Source: Burkholderiaceae bacterium (GTDB lineage Bacteria > Pseudomonadota > Gammaproteobacteria > Burkholderiales > Burkholderiaceae_C). Taken from it: 64,000 bases of DNA. This document shows, in pieces, positions 26,800-37,026 of this stretch. Each line of letters begins with the position of its first letter. Within the stretch, counting starts at the first letter, position 1. The notes beneath the pieces were generated by a model. That model had not been told where the DNA came from. It saw only the letters and a program-made list of their open reading frames with translations, and made no database searches. The translations under genes were made by a program, and so were the position numbers. The DNA lies in contig JAHCKM010000001.1 in the NCBI GenBank assembly GCA_026125795.1, positions 1,488,001-1,552,000 on the forward strand, written 5' to 3'.

Positions 26800-27444
26800 T
26801 CACTTGGACGGTATCGGCGCCAGGAGCACGAGCAAGGCACCGGCGCCACCCTGGGCACCGCTGGCCTGCGCGAAGGCGATCACTTCATTGCGCTGTGCGA
26901 GCCAGCGCTGCACCTTGTCCTTGAGCACCGGCTGACGGCCCGGTGAGCCGTTGCCCTTGCCGTGCACCACACGCACGCAGCGCTGGCCGCGGCGGTGCGC
27001 CTCGCGCAGAAAGGCCACCAGGCGCTCGCGTGCCGCATCGCGGGTGAGGCCGTGCAGGTCGATCTCGCCTTGCAGCGCCCATTGGCCGCGCCGCAGCCGG
27101 GCCGGCACGTCGGGCCCGATGCCGGCCCGCCGGAAGCTCAGGCCGTCGTCCGTGAGCAGCAGCGACTCGAAATCGACCTCGTCGGACAGCGCCTCGCGCA
27201 TCGCCTCGCGTTCATCACGCTCGCGCTGGTGCGGATGCGCGGCGGGGCGGGGTCGGACGAGTTGGGCACGGCCGCGGTCGCGCAGCCGCTGCACCGGCCC
27301 GACCGCCTGTGCGAAGGCCGTTCGCTCCTGCTGCTCGCGCGCGGCTTTCTCGACCAGCGCCGCGGCGCGTGCAGCCTGCTCGTCGCGCTCGCGCTGCAGT
27401 CGATCGCGCAACGCCTCGAGCTGGTCGAGTCCGCGCACCTTCAC
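26800..27444 (-). CDS. Smr-domain protein (SmrA/YdaL-like)
   Basis: A 214-residue protein with a C-terminal Smr domain from about residue 125. It carries [20 protein letters not shown] and [11 protein letters not shown], the HGKG loop typical of Smr nucleases. The N-terminal half is charged and probably helical or coiled coil. E. coli SmrA/SmrB relatives cleave RNA or DNA, SmrB at collided ribosomes. The GTG start overlaps the radC stop as GTGA, so the two are co-translated. It is convergent with the haemoglobin gene; a small GC-rich inverted repeat sits at 26734-26749. Confidence 0.85.
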   Translation of the reverse strand: MKVRGLDQLEALRDRLQRERDEQAARAAALVEKAAREQQERTAFAQAVGPVQRLRDRGRAQLVRPRPAAHPHQRERDEREAMREALSDEVDFESLLLTDDGLSFRRAGIGPDVPARLRRGQWALQGEIDLHGLTRDAARERLVAFLREAHRRGQRCVRVVHGKGNGSPGRQPVLKDKVQRWLAQRNEVIAFAQASGAQGGAGALLVLLAPIPSK

Positions 27445-28115
27445 AACAGGCCCCGCTCGGCAAACGACACCACCTCGCCGCGGCCCACCACCAGGTGGTC
27501 GAGCACGCGCACGTCCACCAGTTGCAGCGCCGATTTCAGCGATTGCGTCAGGAACTCGTCGGCGCGCGACGGCTCGGCCGTGCCCGACGGGTGGTTGTGC
27601 GCAAAGATCACGGCCGCGCTGTTGAGCTCGAGCGCCCGGCGCACCACTTCGCGCGGGTAGACGCTGGTCTGCGTCAGCGTGCCGCGGAACATTTCTTCGT
27701 GCTTGAGCAGCCGGTGCTGGTTGTCGAGGAACAGCACGGCGAACACTTCAAAGCCGAGCGCGCCGATGGCCAGGGCGGCAAACTGCTTGACCGCGGCCGG
27801 GTTGTCGAACACCGGCGCTTGCGCCAGCTGCTGGCCAAGCGCGCGGCGCGCGATCTCGAACACCGCCGACAGCTCGGCGCGTTTGGCCGGGCCCAGGCCC
27901 CTCACGCCCGCCAGCTGCTGCGCACTGGCACCGAGCAGCCCGGCCAGCCCGCCAAAGCGCTCCAGCAACGCCTGCGCCAGATCGAGCACACCCTGGCCTG
28001 CCACGCCCGTGCGCAGCAGCAGGGCCAACAGCTCCACGTCGGCCAGGGCTTGCGGGCCCGAGGAGAGCAGCTTCTCGCGCGGCCGGGCGGCGCTCGGCAG
28101 CTTCTTGATCGACAT
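27441..28115 (-). CDS. radC: RadC-family JAB domain protein
   Basis: A 224-residue RadC protein. An N-terminal helix-hairpin-helix region ([15 protein letters not shown]) is followed by the JAMM domain with [14 protein letters not shown] and [10 protein letters not shown]. The old link to DNA repair in E. coli is not supported by later work, and the function of chromosomal RadC remains unclear. The ATG at 28115 is chosen; seven residues upstream add nothing conserved. It overlaps the smr gene and diverges from slpA. Confidence 0.92.
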   Translation of the reverse strand: MSIKKLPSAARPREKLLSSGPQALADVELLALLLRTGVAGQGVLDLAQALLERFGGLAGLLGASAQQLAGVRGLGPAKRAELSAVFEIARRALGQQLAQAPVFDNPAAVKQFAALAIGALGFEVFAVLFLDNQHRLLKHEEMFRGTLTQTSVYPREVVRRALELNSAAVIFAHNHPSGTAEPSRADEFLTQSLKSALQLVDVRVLDHLVVGRGEVVSFAERGLL

Positions 28116-28161
28116 GGTCACCGCTCCCGGCCGCACGGGGGTATCCAGTGGTGCGCCCCTT

Positions 28162-28167
28162 TAGAAT
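28162..28167 (+). promoter_or_regulatory. Candidate -10 element for slpA-ispH
   Basis: TAGAAT lies 33 bases before the GTG of slpA. No good -35 hexamer is found at the right spacing, so this is a weak call made from position and the -10 match alone. Confidence 0.3.
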
Positions 28168-28200
28168 CGCCACGAGTCTAGTCGCATCGCTCCCACGCCC

Positions 28201-28644
28201 GTGAAACCAGTCGACGCGGGGTCGTTCCTGACCTTGCACTACCGTCTCGCCGGTCCCGATGGAACCGACGTGATCAACACCTTTGGCGCCAAGCCGGCCA
28301 CCTTGTCGCTCGGTGCGGGACAGCTCGCGCCGGCGATGGAGTCGCTGTTGCTCGGGCTCACGGCGGGGCGGCACGAGACCTTTGAGCTCGATCCGGGCAT
28401 CGCGTTCGGTGCGCGCCGGCCCGAGCTGGTGCAGCGCGTGGCGCGCAAGCTGCTGACGCAGCTCGGCCCGGAAGGCGGCACGTTCGAAGTGGGCGACGTG
28501 GTGCAGTTTCCGCGCCCCGACGGCGAGCCCGGCTTCGCCGGCGTGGTGCGCGAAAGCGCCGATGACTGGCTGCTGTTCGATTTCAACCATCCGCTGGCGG
28601 GCCAACGTGTGACGTTCGAGGTGGAGCTGATCGAGGTCTTGTGA
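28201..28644 (+). CDS. slpA: FKBP-type peptidyl-prolyl isomerase SlpA
   Basis: A 147-residue cytoplasmic FKBP-type prolyl isomerase and chaperone of the SlyD/SlpA group. [13 protein letters not shown] opens the FKBP fold. The insert-in-flap domain around [17 protein letters not shown] interrupts it, and [17 protein letters not shown] closes it. It lacks the His-rich tail of SlyD. The start is GTG. Its stop overlaps the ispH start (ATG at 28644), the usual slpA-ispH arrangement in proteobacteria. Confidence 0.92.
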   Translation: MKPVDAGSFLTLHYRLAGPDGTDVINTFGAKPATLSLGAGQLAPAMESLLLGLTAGRHETFELDPGIAFGARRPELVQRVARKLLTQLGPEGGTFEVGDVVQFPRPDGEPGFAGVVRESADDWLLFDFNHPLAGQRVTFEVELIEVL

Positions 28645-29618
28645 TGGATCAGACGCCCATGCTCACCGACGTCACGCTGGCCGAGCCGCGCGGCTTCTGC
28701 GCCGGCGTGGATCGCGCGATCGAGATCGTGGAGCGCGCGCTCAAGCGTTTTGGCGCGCCCATCTACGTGCGCCACGAGATCGTGCACAACACCTATGTCG
28801 TCAACGACCTGAAGGCCAAGGGTGCGATCTTCATCGAAGACCTGGCCGACGTGCCGCCGGGCGCCACGCTGGTGTTCAGCGCGCACGGCGTCAGCAAGGG
28901 GGTGCGCGACGAGGCTCAGGCGCGCGGCTTCCAGGTGTTTGATGCGACCTGTCCGCTGGTCAACAAGGTGCACATCGAGGTCGCCAAGCTGGCGCGCGAA
29001 GGCTACGAGTTCGTGATGATCGGCCACAAGGGCCACCCCGAGGTCGAAGGCACGATGGGTCAGCTGAGCGAGGGCATCTATCTGGTGGAGGACGTGGCCG
29101 ACGTCGCCGGCGTGCAGCCGCGCGGCGACAAGCTGGCGGTGGTGACGCAAACCACGTTGTCGGTGGACGATGCGGCCGAGATCCTGGCTGCGGTCAAGCG
29201 ACGTTTTCCGCATGTGCGAGAGCCGAAGAAGCAGGACATCTGCTACGCCACGCAGAACCGGCAGGACGCGGTCAAGCTGCTGGCGCCCAAGGTCGACGTG
29301 GTGGTGGTGGTCGGCAGCCCCACCAGCAGCAACAGCAACCGGCTGCGCGAGCTGGCCGAGCGCCTGGCCACGCCGGCCTACATGGTGGAAGGCGCGGCCG
29401 ATCTGCGCGCCGAGTGGTTTACCGACCGGCCGCGCGTCGGCCTCACCGCCGGCGCGTCGGCGCCGGAGGTGCTTGTGCAGGAGGTGATCGCACGGCTGCG
29501 CGCGTTCGGTGCCACCAGCGTGCGCGCGTTGCCCGGCGTGCAGGAAACGGTGCACTTCCCGCTGCCCAAGGGCCTGGGCGACAAGTCGATGCAAGAAGTG
29601 GCGGCGTCACGATCGTGA
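28644..29618 (+). CDS. ispH: 4-hydroxy-3-methylbut-2-enyl diphosphate reductase
   Basis: A 324-residue iron-sulphur enzyme for the last step of the MEP isoprenoid pathway, making IPP and DMAPP. The three cluster-binding cysteines are Cys19 (GFCAGVDRA), Cys103 ([10 protein letters not shown]) and Cys200 ([11 protein letters not shown]). [17 protein letters not shown] and [11 protein letters not shown] are intact. ATG at 28644 is chosen over the GTG one codon earlier. It is translationally coupled to slpA; serS follows 72 bases later. Confidence 0.96.
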   Translation: MDQTPMLTDVTLAEPRGFCAGVDRAIEIVERALKRFGAPIYVRHEIVHNTYVVNDLKAKGAIFIEDLADVPPGATLVFSAHGVSKGVRDEAQARGFQVFDATCPLVNKVHIEVAKLAREGYEFVMIGHKGHPEVEGTMGQLSEGIYLVEDVADVAGVQPRGDKLAVVTQTTLSVDDAAEILAAVKRRFPHVREPKKQDICYATQNRQDAVKLLAPKVDVVVVVGSPTSSNSNRLRELAERLATPAYMVEGAADLRAEWFTDRPRVGLTAGASAPEVLVQEVIARLRAFGATSVRALPGVQETVHFPLPKGLGDKSMQEVAASRS

Positions 29619-30992
<1,374 letters not shown>

Positions 30993-30997
30993 TCGAA

Positions 30998-31003
30998 TAG
31001 AAT
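30998..31003 (+). promoter_or_regulatory. Candidate -10 element for tRNA-Ser
   Basis: TAGAAT lies just after the serS stop and about 41 bases before the tRNA. It is followed by a GC-rich stretch (TTGCCGCCCC), the kind of discriminator often seen at stringently controlled stable-RNA promoters. A matching -35 box is not clear. Confidence 0.35.
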
Positions 31004-31044
31004 TGCCGCCCCTCTCGGCCGTCGACCGCGCCGAGGGCCGCAGC

Positions 31045-31136
31045 GGAGAGATGGCAGAGTGGTCGAATGCGCCGGACTCGAAATCCGGTTCACGGGTTCT
31101 CCCGTGACGTGGGTTCGAATCCCACTCTCTCCGCCA
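31045..31136 (+). tRNA. tRNA-Ser (anticodon CGA)
   Basis: A complete 92-base tRNA with encoded CCA at 31134-31136. The acceptor stem pairs GGAGAGA (31045-31051) with TCTCTCC (31126-31132). The anticodon stem CCGGA/TCCGG closes the loop CTCGAAA, giving anticodon CGA, which reads UCG. The long variable arm (CACGGG/CCCGTG) is the class II feature of serine tRNAs, and the T loop is GGTTCGAATCC. It lies directly behind serS, so enzyme and substrate genes are side by side. Confidence 0.97.
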
Positions 31137-31338
31137 AAGATTCGGCGGCACCCCCAGCTGCACGTGTGCACGCAAGTGCAGGCAGATCAGCGCAAGTCGT
31201 TGAACTGACCGCACATTTTCCCCGCCCCTTTTCCAAGCGCACTTGAGCGGCGCGCCGGTGCGCCGCTTGCTGACACACGCGCGGCCATTTGGCGCGTGCC
31301 GGCACAGCGCTTGCCCCTCTGACGGCGGGGTTGGACAC

Positions 31339-31467
31339 ATGCGCATCCGAGCCGCACGCCGAGATCATGACGATCGGCCACAACTGGATCTGGGCTTCCT
31401 GAGGCGGGCGTTGCCCTGGATGCTTGCTCCATGGGCCGTCATCGCGCTGCTGGTTTGGCTCCTGTGA
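31339..31467 (+). CDS. Putative small single-span membrane protein
   Basis: A 42-residue frame starting MRIRAARRDHDDRPQ and ending in one hydrophobic helix (WMLAPWAVIALLVWLL). Its strongly basic N-terminus and C-terminal helix would give a tail-anchored topology. There is no strong ribosome site and no recognised family. It may be a real small protein or a chance frame. It lies in the loosely packed region behind tRNA-Ser. Confidence 0.3.
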   Translation: MRIRAARRDHDDRPQLDLGFLRRALPWMLAPWAVIALLVWLL

Positions 31468-31544
31468 GCGCGTCGACGGGCTCCAGGGCCGGCGCCGGGG
31501 CCACTCTGGTGTGCCCGTGAGTCCGCCGGCGGGATCCCCGGCGA

Positions 31545-31787
31545 TCAGTTCGCCGGATGCAAGGGCCGTTCGCTGCTGGCGTAGACGTCGGGCACCGATG
31601 GCGACTGGATGGTCTCCAGCAAGCTGTGGCCACGCCGGTGCAGGTCGGGCCCGGTCGCCATGAACTCGACGGCGAAGGAAAGCACCAGCGACAGCACTGC
31701 CACCAGCCCGAGCAGTCCCAGGATGGCGTGGCGGAGCCAGCAGGTGGCCTTTGGCTCGTCCGGTTCGCAGATGTTCGAGGTGTCCAT
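31545..31787 (-). CDS. Hypothetical small membrane protein
   Basis: An 80-residue frame with one transmembrane helix at about residues 20-43 (HAILGLLGLVAVLSLVLSFAVEF) between a short acidic N-terminus and a polar C-terminal tail. The start is ATG at 31787. No family is recognised. It faces away from another small membrane gene at 31883 on the same strand and could be co-transcribed with it. Confidence 0.4.
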   Translation of the reverse strand: MDTSNICEPDEPKATCWLRHAILGLLGLVAVLSLVLSFAVEFMATGPDLHRRGHSLLETIQSPSVPDVYASSERPLHPAN

Positions 31788-31882
31788 GACCCGATATACG
31801 CATTTGCGGTCGGCGCCGGACGCAACCCGAGCGAAATTTCTTCAGTGACCACCCAAGGGGGCCGGGAGGAGGCAGCCACAGG

Positions 31883-32095
31883 TCACCGGCTCCCCGCGCC
31901 GGCCCGCCCGACCAGCGCCATCAACAGGCTGAAACAGCCAAGCACCATGGCCGCGATGGCCGCCTGCAGCAGGGTCCCGACCTGAAAGCCTCCGAACCAG
32001 AAGACGCCGAACAGCCGCGCGACGATCGCGACAACGAATGCGGCAGCGCCGGCGAGTCCTGCAACCCGGCCCATGGTGATCAGCAAAGTTTCCAC
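31883..32095 (-). CDS. Hypothetical small two-span membrane protein
   Basis: A 70-residue frame with two hydrophobic segments (LAGAAAFVVAIVARLFGVFWF and LLQAAIAAMVLGCFSLLMALV). The GTG start at 32095 is preferred because AAAGG stands 8 bases before it; an ATG at 32074 is the alternative, and a longer frame upstream has no conserved features. No family is recognised. It lies upstream of the 31545 gene on the same strand, with 95 bases between them. Confidence 0.4.
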   Translation of the reverse strand: METLLITMGRVAGLAGAAAFVVAIVARLFGVFWFGGFQVGTLLQAAIAAMVLGCFSLLMALVGRAGAGSR

Positions 32096-32456
32096 TTGTT
32101 CGACCTTTCGAAGTAGCAACGCGCGCCGCAAGCCTAGCCCCGAAACGAGCCGGGCGCCAAGGTCGACGAGTTCGGCGCCTCGCACGGCCTGTTGTCGACC
32201 CGGTCCTGCGCCGAGCGCGTCGCGACCCACGCACTTGATCGGCATCAAAAGCCGAATCCGCGCCGTGACGGTCTGAACGCGCCGCTGCGTCTGTTGCGCA
32301 TCGAGGCGTGCTCACACGTCTGGTTGCGCAATCGTCGGTCCGGGCAACAACTCGCGTGAAGCATTCGACATCGGTTCGTGCGCGCTGCACCTAGTCTGCG
32401 CGCGCCCGTTGTGCCAAGTGGTCTCGGGTTGTTCAACCCGTAGTACCGAGGGCGAG
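32096..32456. other. Intergenic stretch with a short palindrome, no gene seen
   Basis: 361 bases between divergent genes. I see no convincing coding frame. Near its right end, 17 bases before the beta-helix lipoprotein start, lies a 16-base inverted repeat: CGGGTTG (32425-32431), TT, CAACCCG (32434-32440). Its place suits an operator or a leader hairpin controlling the lipoprotein gene. Confidence 0.4.
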
Positions 32457-34532
32457 ATGGGCAGTGTGACGATGCGTGCGGTGGCCGCCGCAGTGGCGAT
32501 GGTGGTCATCGCCGGTTGTGGCGGCGCTTCCGACGGCAGCAGCGCGGAGCAGGCGCCAGACGGCGAAGGCACGACGCTCGCCACGACAGACGACACGCAG
32601 GAGACGGCATCGATCGGCACGACGATCGAGGTCTACGACGCCGTCACCACAGTCACGAGCACCAGCGCCGACGCGCTGAACCTGGTGGTACGCGCCCGCG
32701 CCACGCTCGCCGGCGGCGTCGGGCCGCGCATCCAGGTGCGGGTCAATGGGGTGTCGGTCGGCTCGGTCGAAGTGCGCGCCACCACCCACAGCGACCATGT
32801 GTTCCGCCTGGGCAGCGCGGTCCCCGCGGGGGCGCGCATCGACGTGGTGTTCGGCAACGACGCCACCATCAACGGCCAGGATCGCAACCTCTACGTCGAC
32901 TCGGTGCGCGTCAACGGCGCGACGCTGCGGCCCACCGATCCCGGCGCGACCGTGGATCGCGGCACCGGCACGGCGGCGTTCGACGGCGTCGACGTGGTCG
33001 ATGGCCGCGGCGACCTGCTGTGGAACGCCGCGCTGCGCCTGAAGGCGCCGGGCGAGACGCTGGTCGTGCGCGCGCGCGCCACCAGCGCCGCCGGGGTGGG
33101 CCCGACGATGCAGGTGCACGTCGATGGCGTGGCGGTCGGCAGCGTCGAGGTCAGGTCCGGCAACGACGCCGACTACCGCTTCGTGCTCAAGGCCGCACCG
33201 ACCCAGCGCGTGGACGTGGTGTATTCCAACGACGCCGCGGCGGGTTCGGAAGACCGCAACCTGTATATCGACTCGGTGCGCTTCGCCGATCGGACGCTGC
33301 GCCCCACCGACAGCGGCGCGCTGCTCGACCTGGGTGTCGGCGCGGCAGCGTTCGACGGTGCCCACGTGATGGACGGCCAGAGTGCAATCCTGTGGAACGC
33401 AGCGCTGCGGCTGCCGGTGAGCGCCAGCGCGGTGGCGGCCGGCAACGCCTTGCTCGGCGCCGCGGCCGCAAGCTCCACGGCCGTCGCCGCGCCGCCGGCC
33501 GGCGCAATCGACATCCGCAGCACCGGCGCGCGCTGCGACGGCAGCTTCGACAACGCCGCGGCGATCGCCTCGGCGATCTCGGCCGCCAAGTCCAAGCGCG
33601 TGGCGGTGTACGTGCCCGCCGGCACGTGCGCCTATGGCAGCGTGATCCGCATCGACGGCGTCCGGCTGGTCGGTGCCGGCGATGCCTCGGTGCTTTATGC
33701 GCTCAACCCGCAGCAACAAGCGATCTTCATGTACGGCAGCGGCGCCGAAGTCAGCCTGCTGAAGCTGGCCGGCCGCAAGGCCACCACGCGTCAGCCCAAC
33801 TACGAGGGCACGCGCATCACCTTGTTCGGTGCCACCAACTTCGTGATCGACAAGGTCACGATCGACGGGGCGACCGGGGCCGGCATCCAGACCTCACGTT
33901 CCACCAACAACGGCCGCATCACCAACAACGTGATCAAGAACACGCTGGCCGATTCGATACACATGACCGACAAGGCCAGCTACATCACGCTGGAGAACAA
34001 CCGCATCGAGAACTCAGGCGACGACGGCATCGCCGTCGTCAGCTATCGCCGGGACGGCGGCCTGGTGCATCACATCACGGCGCGCAACAACGTCATCCTC
34101 AACAACAAAGGCGGCCGCAACATGAGCGTGGTGGGCGGGCAGTACGTGGTCTACGAGAACAACCGCCTGGAGAACAACCTCGGCGGCGCGGCGTGCGTGT
34201 ACTTCGCGCAGGAAGCCTCTTATGAAACCCATGGCGCGCACGACGTCACGGCGCGCTACAACACGCTCAAGAGCTGCGGCGGCGCGACCATCGGCCACGG
34301 CGCGGTACACGTCTCCAGCAGCGGCGAAGAATCCAACACCAACGTCACGCTGACGCGCAATGACATCGTGCAGAACGGACAGCCCGGCATCCGCGTGACC
34401 GGCTCGATGAACAGCGGCGTGCGCCTGGACAGCAACCGCGTGAACGGCGCCAGCCCGGCGCTGGACATCAAGACGTCGGGCGTGACGGTGGTTCCATATT
34501 CGTCCGGCTCGGTCGGCTACGTCGCGCCTTGA
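32457..34532 (+). CDS. Lipoprotein with two CBM60-like domains and a parallel beta-helix
   Basis: A 691-residue exported protein. The N-terminus is a lipoprotein signal with lipobox IAGC (Cys21); an internal ATG at 32472 is an alternative start. Two tandem modules of about 124 residues follow (about 60-185 and 190-310), each with LVVRARAT, GVGP, VGSVEVR and EDRNLY or QDRNLY then DSVR. This is the pattern of calcium-dependent CBM60/xylan-binding modules. From about residue 345 (AIDIRSTGARCDG, AIASAIS) a right-handed beta-helix of the pectate-lyase/hydrolase type begins, with many Asn-ladder turns (NNVIKNT, NNRIENS). Likely role: surface binding or cutting of a polysaccharide. The catalytic residues are not identified. 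Confidence 0.82.
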   Translation: MGSVTMRAVAAAVAMVVIAGCGGASDGSSAEQAPDGEGTTLATTDDTQETASIGTTIEVYDAVTTVTSTSADALNLVVRARATLAGGVGPRIQVRVNGVSVGSVEVRATTHSDHVFRLGSAVPAGARIDVVFGNDATINGQDRNLYVDSVRVNGATLRPTDPGATVDRGTGTAAFDGVDVVDGRGDLLWNAALRLKAPGETLVVRARATSAAGVGPTMQVHVDGVAVGSVEVRSGNDADYRFVLKAAPTQRVDVVYSNDAAAGSEDRNLYIDSVRFADRTLRPTDSGALLDLGVGAAAFDGAHVMDGQSAILWNAALRLPVSASAVAAGNALLGAAAASSTAVAAPPAGAIDIRSTGARCDGSFDNAAAIASAISAAKSKRVAVYVPAGTCAYGSVIRIDGVRLVGAGDASVLYALNPQQQAIFMYGSGAEVSLLKLAGRKATTRQPNYEGTRITLFGATNFVIDKVTIDGATGAGIQTSRSTNNGRITNNVIKNTLADSIHMTDKASYITLENNRIENSGDDGIAVVSYRRDGGLVHHITARNNVILNNKGGRNMSVVGGQYVVYENNRLENNLGGAACVYFAQEASYETHGAHDVTARYNTLKSCGGATIGHGAVHVSSSGEESNTNVTLTRNDIVQNGQPGIRVTGSMNSGVRLDSNRVNGASPALDIKTSGVTVVPYSSGSVGYVAP

Positions 34533-34551
34533 GCCGACCGCGGGCCGCCCG

Positions 34552-34782
34552 CTACAGCGGCACCAGGCCCGAGTCGCCCCACTGGGTTTCGACGTACTCG
34601 TCCCAGATCTCGATGCCGTCGTCCGCGTGGTCGCCCGTGGGGCGGTAGACGGCCCAGGCACTGAACTTGTCGGCGCTGTCGACCTGCAGCGTCAGCTCGG
34701 TGAAGCCGAGGGGGATCGCGATGCGCCGGCCGTCAGCCGGCCCGCCGCGCAACTCGACCGTCTTCTTGTCCGCAGGGGCCAC
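34552..34782 (-). CDS. Hypothetical protein
   Basis: A 76-residue acidic protein with no signal peptide: the segment VELRGGPADGRRIAIP is followed by a short beta-rich part (LTLQVDSADKFSAWAVYRP) and the C-terminal GIEIWDEYVETQWG. The GTG at 34782 is chosen because GGAG stands 8 bases before it; the frame could extend to 34869. The family is not recognised. It is convergent with the beta-helix lipoprotein gene, with 19 bases between stops. Confidence 0.5.
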   Translation of the reverse strand: MAPADKKTVELRGGPADGRRIAIPLGFTELTLQVDSADKFSAWAVYRPTGDHADDGIEIWDEYVETQWGDSGLVPL

Positions 34783-34925
34783 GACGTCCGCTCCAATCGC
34801 TGTCGGTTGCGGCGAGTCTAACGCGAGGGTGGCGGCCCTGTGGCTTCTCGTCGCGCAGCCGGGAGGCAAGGCCCGGCCGCCTGAGACAATGCCGCCGCAA
34901 CCGTCGTTGAACTGCGGGGACCGTC

Positions 34926-35441
34926 ATGATGAACGCTGACGCCTTGCGCGCGCTCCAGGCGCCGCTGAAGGACCGTTATCGCGCGCAGCCCGAGTCGGCG
35001 CGCATCACGCTGCGCGCGCAGGGCGCGTTGGGCGAGGGCGTGAGCTGCAGCGTCGAGACCGGTCGCGCCCTGGTCGAGGCCGGCCTGCATCCGGCCACCG
35101 GCGGCAACGGCCTGGCGGCCTGCTCGGGCGACATGCTGCTGCAGGCTTTGGTGGCTTGCGCCGGCGTCACGCTCAACGCGGTGGCCACCGCGTTGGGCCT
35201 CACGCTGCGCGACGCGCAGGTGCGCGCCGAAGGCGACCTTGACTTCCGCGGCACGCTCGGCGTGGCCAAGGATGCACCGGTGGGGTTCCAGCAGATCCGC
35301 CTGCGGTTCGAGCTCGACACCGACGCGTCCGACGAGCAGCTCGACACGCTGCTGCGCCTCACCGAGCGCTATTGCGTCGTCTACCAGACGCTGGCACACC
35401 CGCCGGCCCTGGCGGTCAGCCGCGCGCGCACGCGGCGTTGA
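34926..35441 (+). CDS. OsmC-family protein
   Basis: A 171-residue OsmC-like protein. The conserved cysteine contexts are TGGNGLAACSGDMLLQALVACAGVTL (first Cys in AACSGDML, second in VACAGV), the pair that in OsmC/Ohr peroxidases acts on organic hydroperoxides. The C-terminal part (LLRLTERYCVVYQTL) carries another cysteine typical of the wider OsmC group. Two ATG codons stand in tandem at the start (34926, 34929). No OhrR-type regulator is adjacent. It is convergent with the lipoprotein gene at 35450. Confidence 0.85.
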   Translation: MMNADALRALQAPLKDRYRAQPESARITLRAQGALGEGVSCSVETGRALVEAGLHPATGGNGLAACSGDMLLQALVACAGVTLNAVATALGLTLRDAQVRAEGDLDFRGTLGVAKDAPVGFQQIRLRFELDTDASDEQLDTLLRLTERYCVVYQTLAHPPALAVSRARTRR

Positions 35442-35449
35442 GGCCTTTG

Positions 35450-36010
35450 TCAGGGCCGCTCGATCGTGGCCGGTGCGGCCGGCGCGCTGCAGCCGCGCAC
35501 CATGCCCATGCCCTTGAGGTACGCGCGGCGCACCGTGCCGGCGGCGATCGCCGCGGCCACGTCGCGCGAGTAGCGCTCTGCGCCGCTGAGGCGCCGGATC
35601 CAGGACCGAAACGGCACCACCGATTCGGCTGCGCCGCGCACCTGTTGCGTGGCCGTCTGGCTCACCAGCGTGGCACCGCGTTCGATCAGGCTCGGGTTGG
35701 CCGGCGTGGACGGCACGTCGAGATCGGCTCCCAGCACCGCATCGAGCGCGACCACCTGCGCTTGCAGGCCGGCGCAGGTGCCGTCGGCCGGCTCGGCATA
35801 CGGCGCGCGCTGCGCCTCGAGCAGCGCAGCGGGAATCGGCGCGTTCACCAGATTGAGGTCGCTGAGCGGCGTGGTGGCGGCTTGCGCCATGTCGGCGCCG
35901 GTGCGGCTCACGGGGCTGGTGGCCTGGGCGCGCGGCGGCGGTGCCTGCGGCTTCGATCCGCATGCGGCAAGAAGCACGACGACAAGACAAAGCGCGGACG
36001 CGTCTTTCAT
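35450..36010 (-). CDS. Putative lipoprotein
   Basis: A 186-residue protein with a short lipoprotein signal (MKDASALCLVVVLLAACGS, lipobox LAAC). The body has no transmembrane segment and is not recognised. It contains LNLVNAPIPAALLEAQRAPY and, near the end, VRRAYLKGMGMVRGCS, with two further cysteines (GTCAGL and RGCS) that could form a disulphide. ATG at 36010 is chosen because it opens the signal. It diverges from another lipoprotein gene at 36091, with 80 bases between starts. Confidence 0.65.
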   Translation of the reverse strand: MKDASALCLVVVLLAACGSKPQAPPPRAQATSPVSRTGADMAQAATTPLSDLNLVNAPIPAALLEAQRAPYAEPADGTCAGLQAQVVALDAVLGADLDVPSTPANPSLIERGATLVSQTATQQVRGAAESVVPFRSWIRRLSGAERYSRDVAAAIAAGTVRRAYLKGMGMVRGCSAPAAPATIERP

Positions 36011-36090
36011 GGCGGCGGCAGCATAGCAGCCGGCCGAGCCATCGCGACACGGGCCGGCGCTACCATAGTCGCTCGCCGCCGCCCTCCGTT

Positions 36091-37026
36091 GTGAATCCCT
36101 CATTGCGTCGTCATGCCGTGCAAGCCGTCGTGCTGCTGTGCGCGGTCAGCGGCTGCGCCACGCGTTCGAGCGACGTGCCGCCGCACAAGACAAGCCCGGC
36201 CGCGTTCGCCGCCTGGAGCTGCGAGCGCATCGACGAGGAGTCCGACCGTGTGCAGCTGCGCGCCGCCGACGTGGCCTACGCCGTCGATGCGCGTGTCGGC
36301 AACAACATGATTGCGCTCGGCCTGGGCGTCATGGTGTTCTGGCCGGCGCTGCTGGCGATGCGCCCCGACGGCATGGAGGCGCAGGAGCTGGCCGCATTGA
36401 AAGGCCGCTACGAGGCGTTGCGCAGCGCCGCGCAGCAGCGCGGCTGCCCGCCGCCACCCGAGACGATGACGGCGCAGCGCGCGGCCAAGCTGCCGCTGGC
36501 GGCCGGCGAGCGCTTCGTCTACGAAGAGCGCGCCAGCAAACGCGCGGCGCCGCGCGAGCTCGGCCTGCGCGTGCTGGCGCTCAAGCGCGACCGCATCGAG
36601 TTTGCGGCCGACGTGGGCGGCCAGGTGGTCACCGATGCCTGGGCGCAGGACCTGGCCGGCAACACGCAGGTCGACCACCGCGTGCCGCTGGTCAAGTGGC
36701 GCCGGCTGTTGCAGCCCGATCTGCAACTCGGACAGGTGCTGGCCGGTGACCTGTACTCGGCCGATCCCTCGGCGCTGGGCCATGCGCGGCTGCGTGGTCA
36801 GGTGGTGGCGCAGGGCGTGCAGACAATCGCGGGCCGCTCGTTCGACGTGGCGGTCATCGAGTTGTTCGGCGATGCCCCGATGGGCGACAACGACAGCACG
36901 CGCGTCAGCGGCGTGATGGCGGTCGATCGCTCGAGCGGACTGCTGCTGAGGCTGGAGCTGTCGTCGTCGAACCCGGCGTATTCGATGCGCCGGCGCCTGG
37001 TGCGCGTGGAGCCGCCCGCCAGCTGA
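36091..37026 (+). CDS. Putative lipoprotein
   Basis: A 311-residue protein with a GTG start and a lipoprotein-like signal (RRHAVQAVVLLCAVSGC, lipobox VSGC). A second hydrophobic stretch at about residues 70-90 (MIALGLGVMVFWPALLAM) resembles the membrane or glycine-zipper segment found in several small outer-membrane lipoproteins. The C-terminal 200 residues form a soluble domain of unknown type. It ends at the hairpin repeat array, whose first stem begins right after the TGA. Confidence 0.6.
   Translation: MNPSLRRHAVQAVVLLCAVSGCATRSSDVPPHKTSPAAFAAWSCERIDEESDRVQLRAADVAYAVDARVGNNMIALGLGVMVFWPALLAMRPDGMEAQELAALKGRYEALRSAAQQRGCPPPPETMTAQRAAKLPLAAGERFVYEERASKRAAPRELGLRVLALKRDRIEFAADVGGQVVTDAWAQDLAGNTQVDHRVPLVKWRRLLQPDLQLGQVLAGDLYSADPSALGHARLRGQVVAQGVQTIAGRSFDVAVIELFGDAPMGDNDSTRVSGVMAVDRSSGLLLRLELSSSNPAYSMRRRLVRVEPPAS

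Noticed and set aside
31045-34900. tRNA-Ser 3' end as an attachment site for an island
   Set aside because: I looked for a second copy of the tRNA 3' end up to about 34900 and found none, and no integrase is present.
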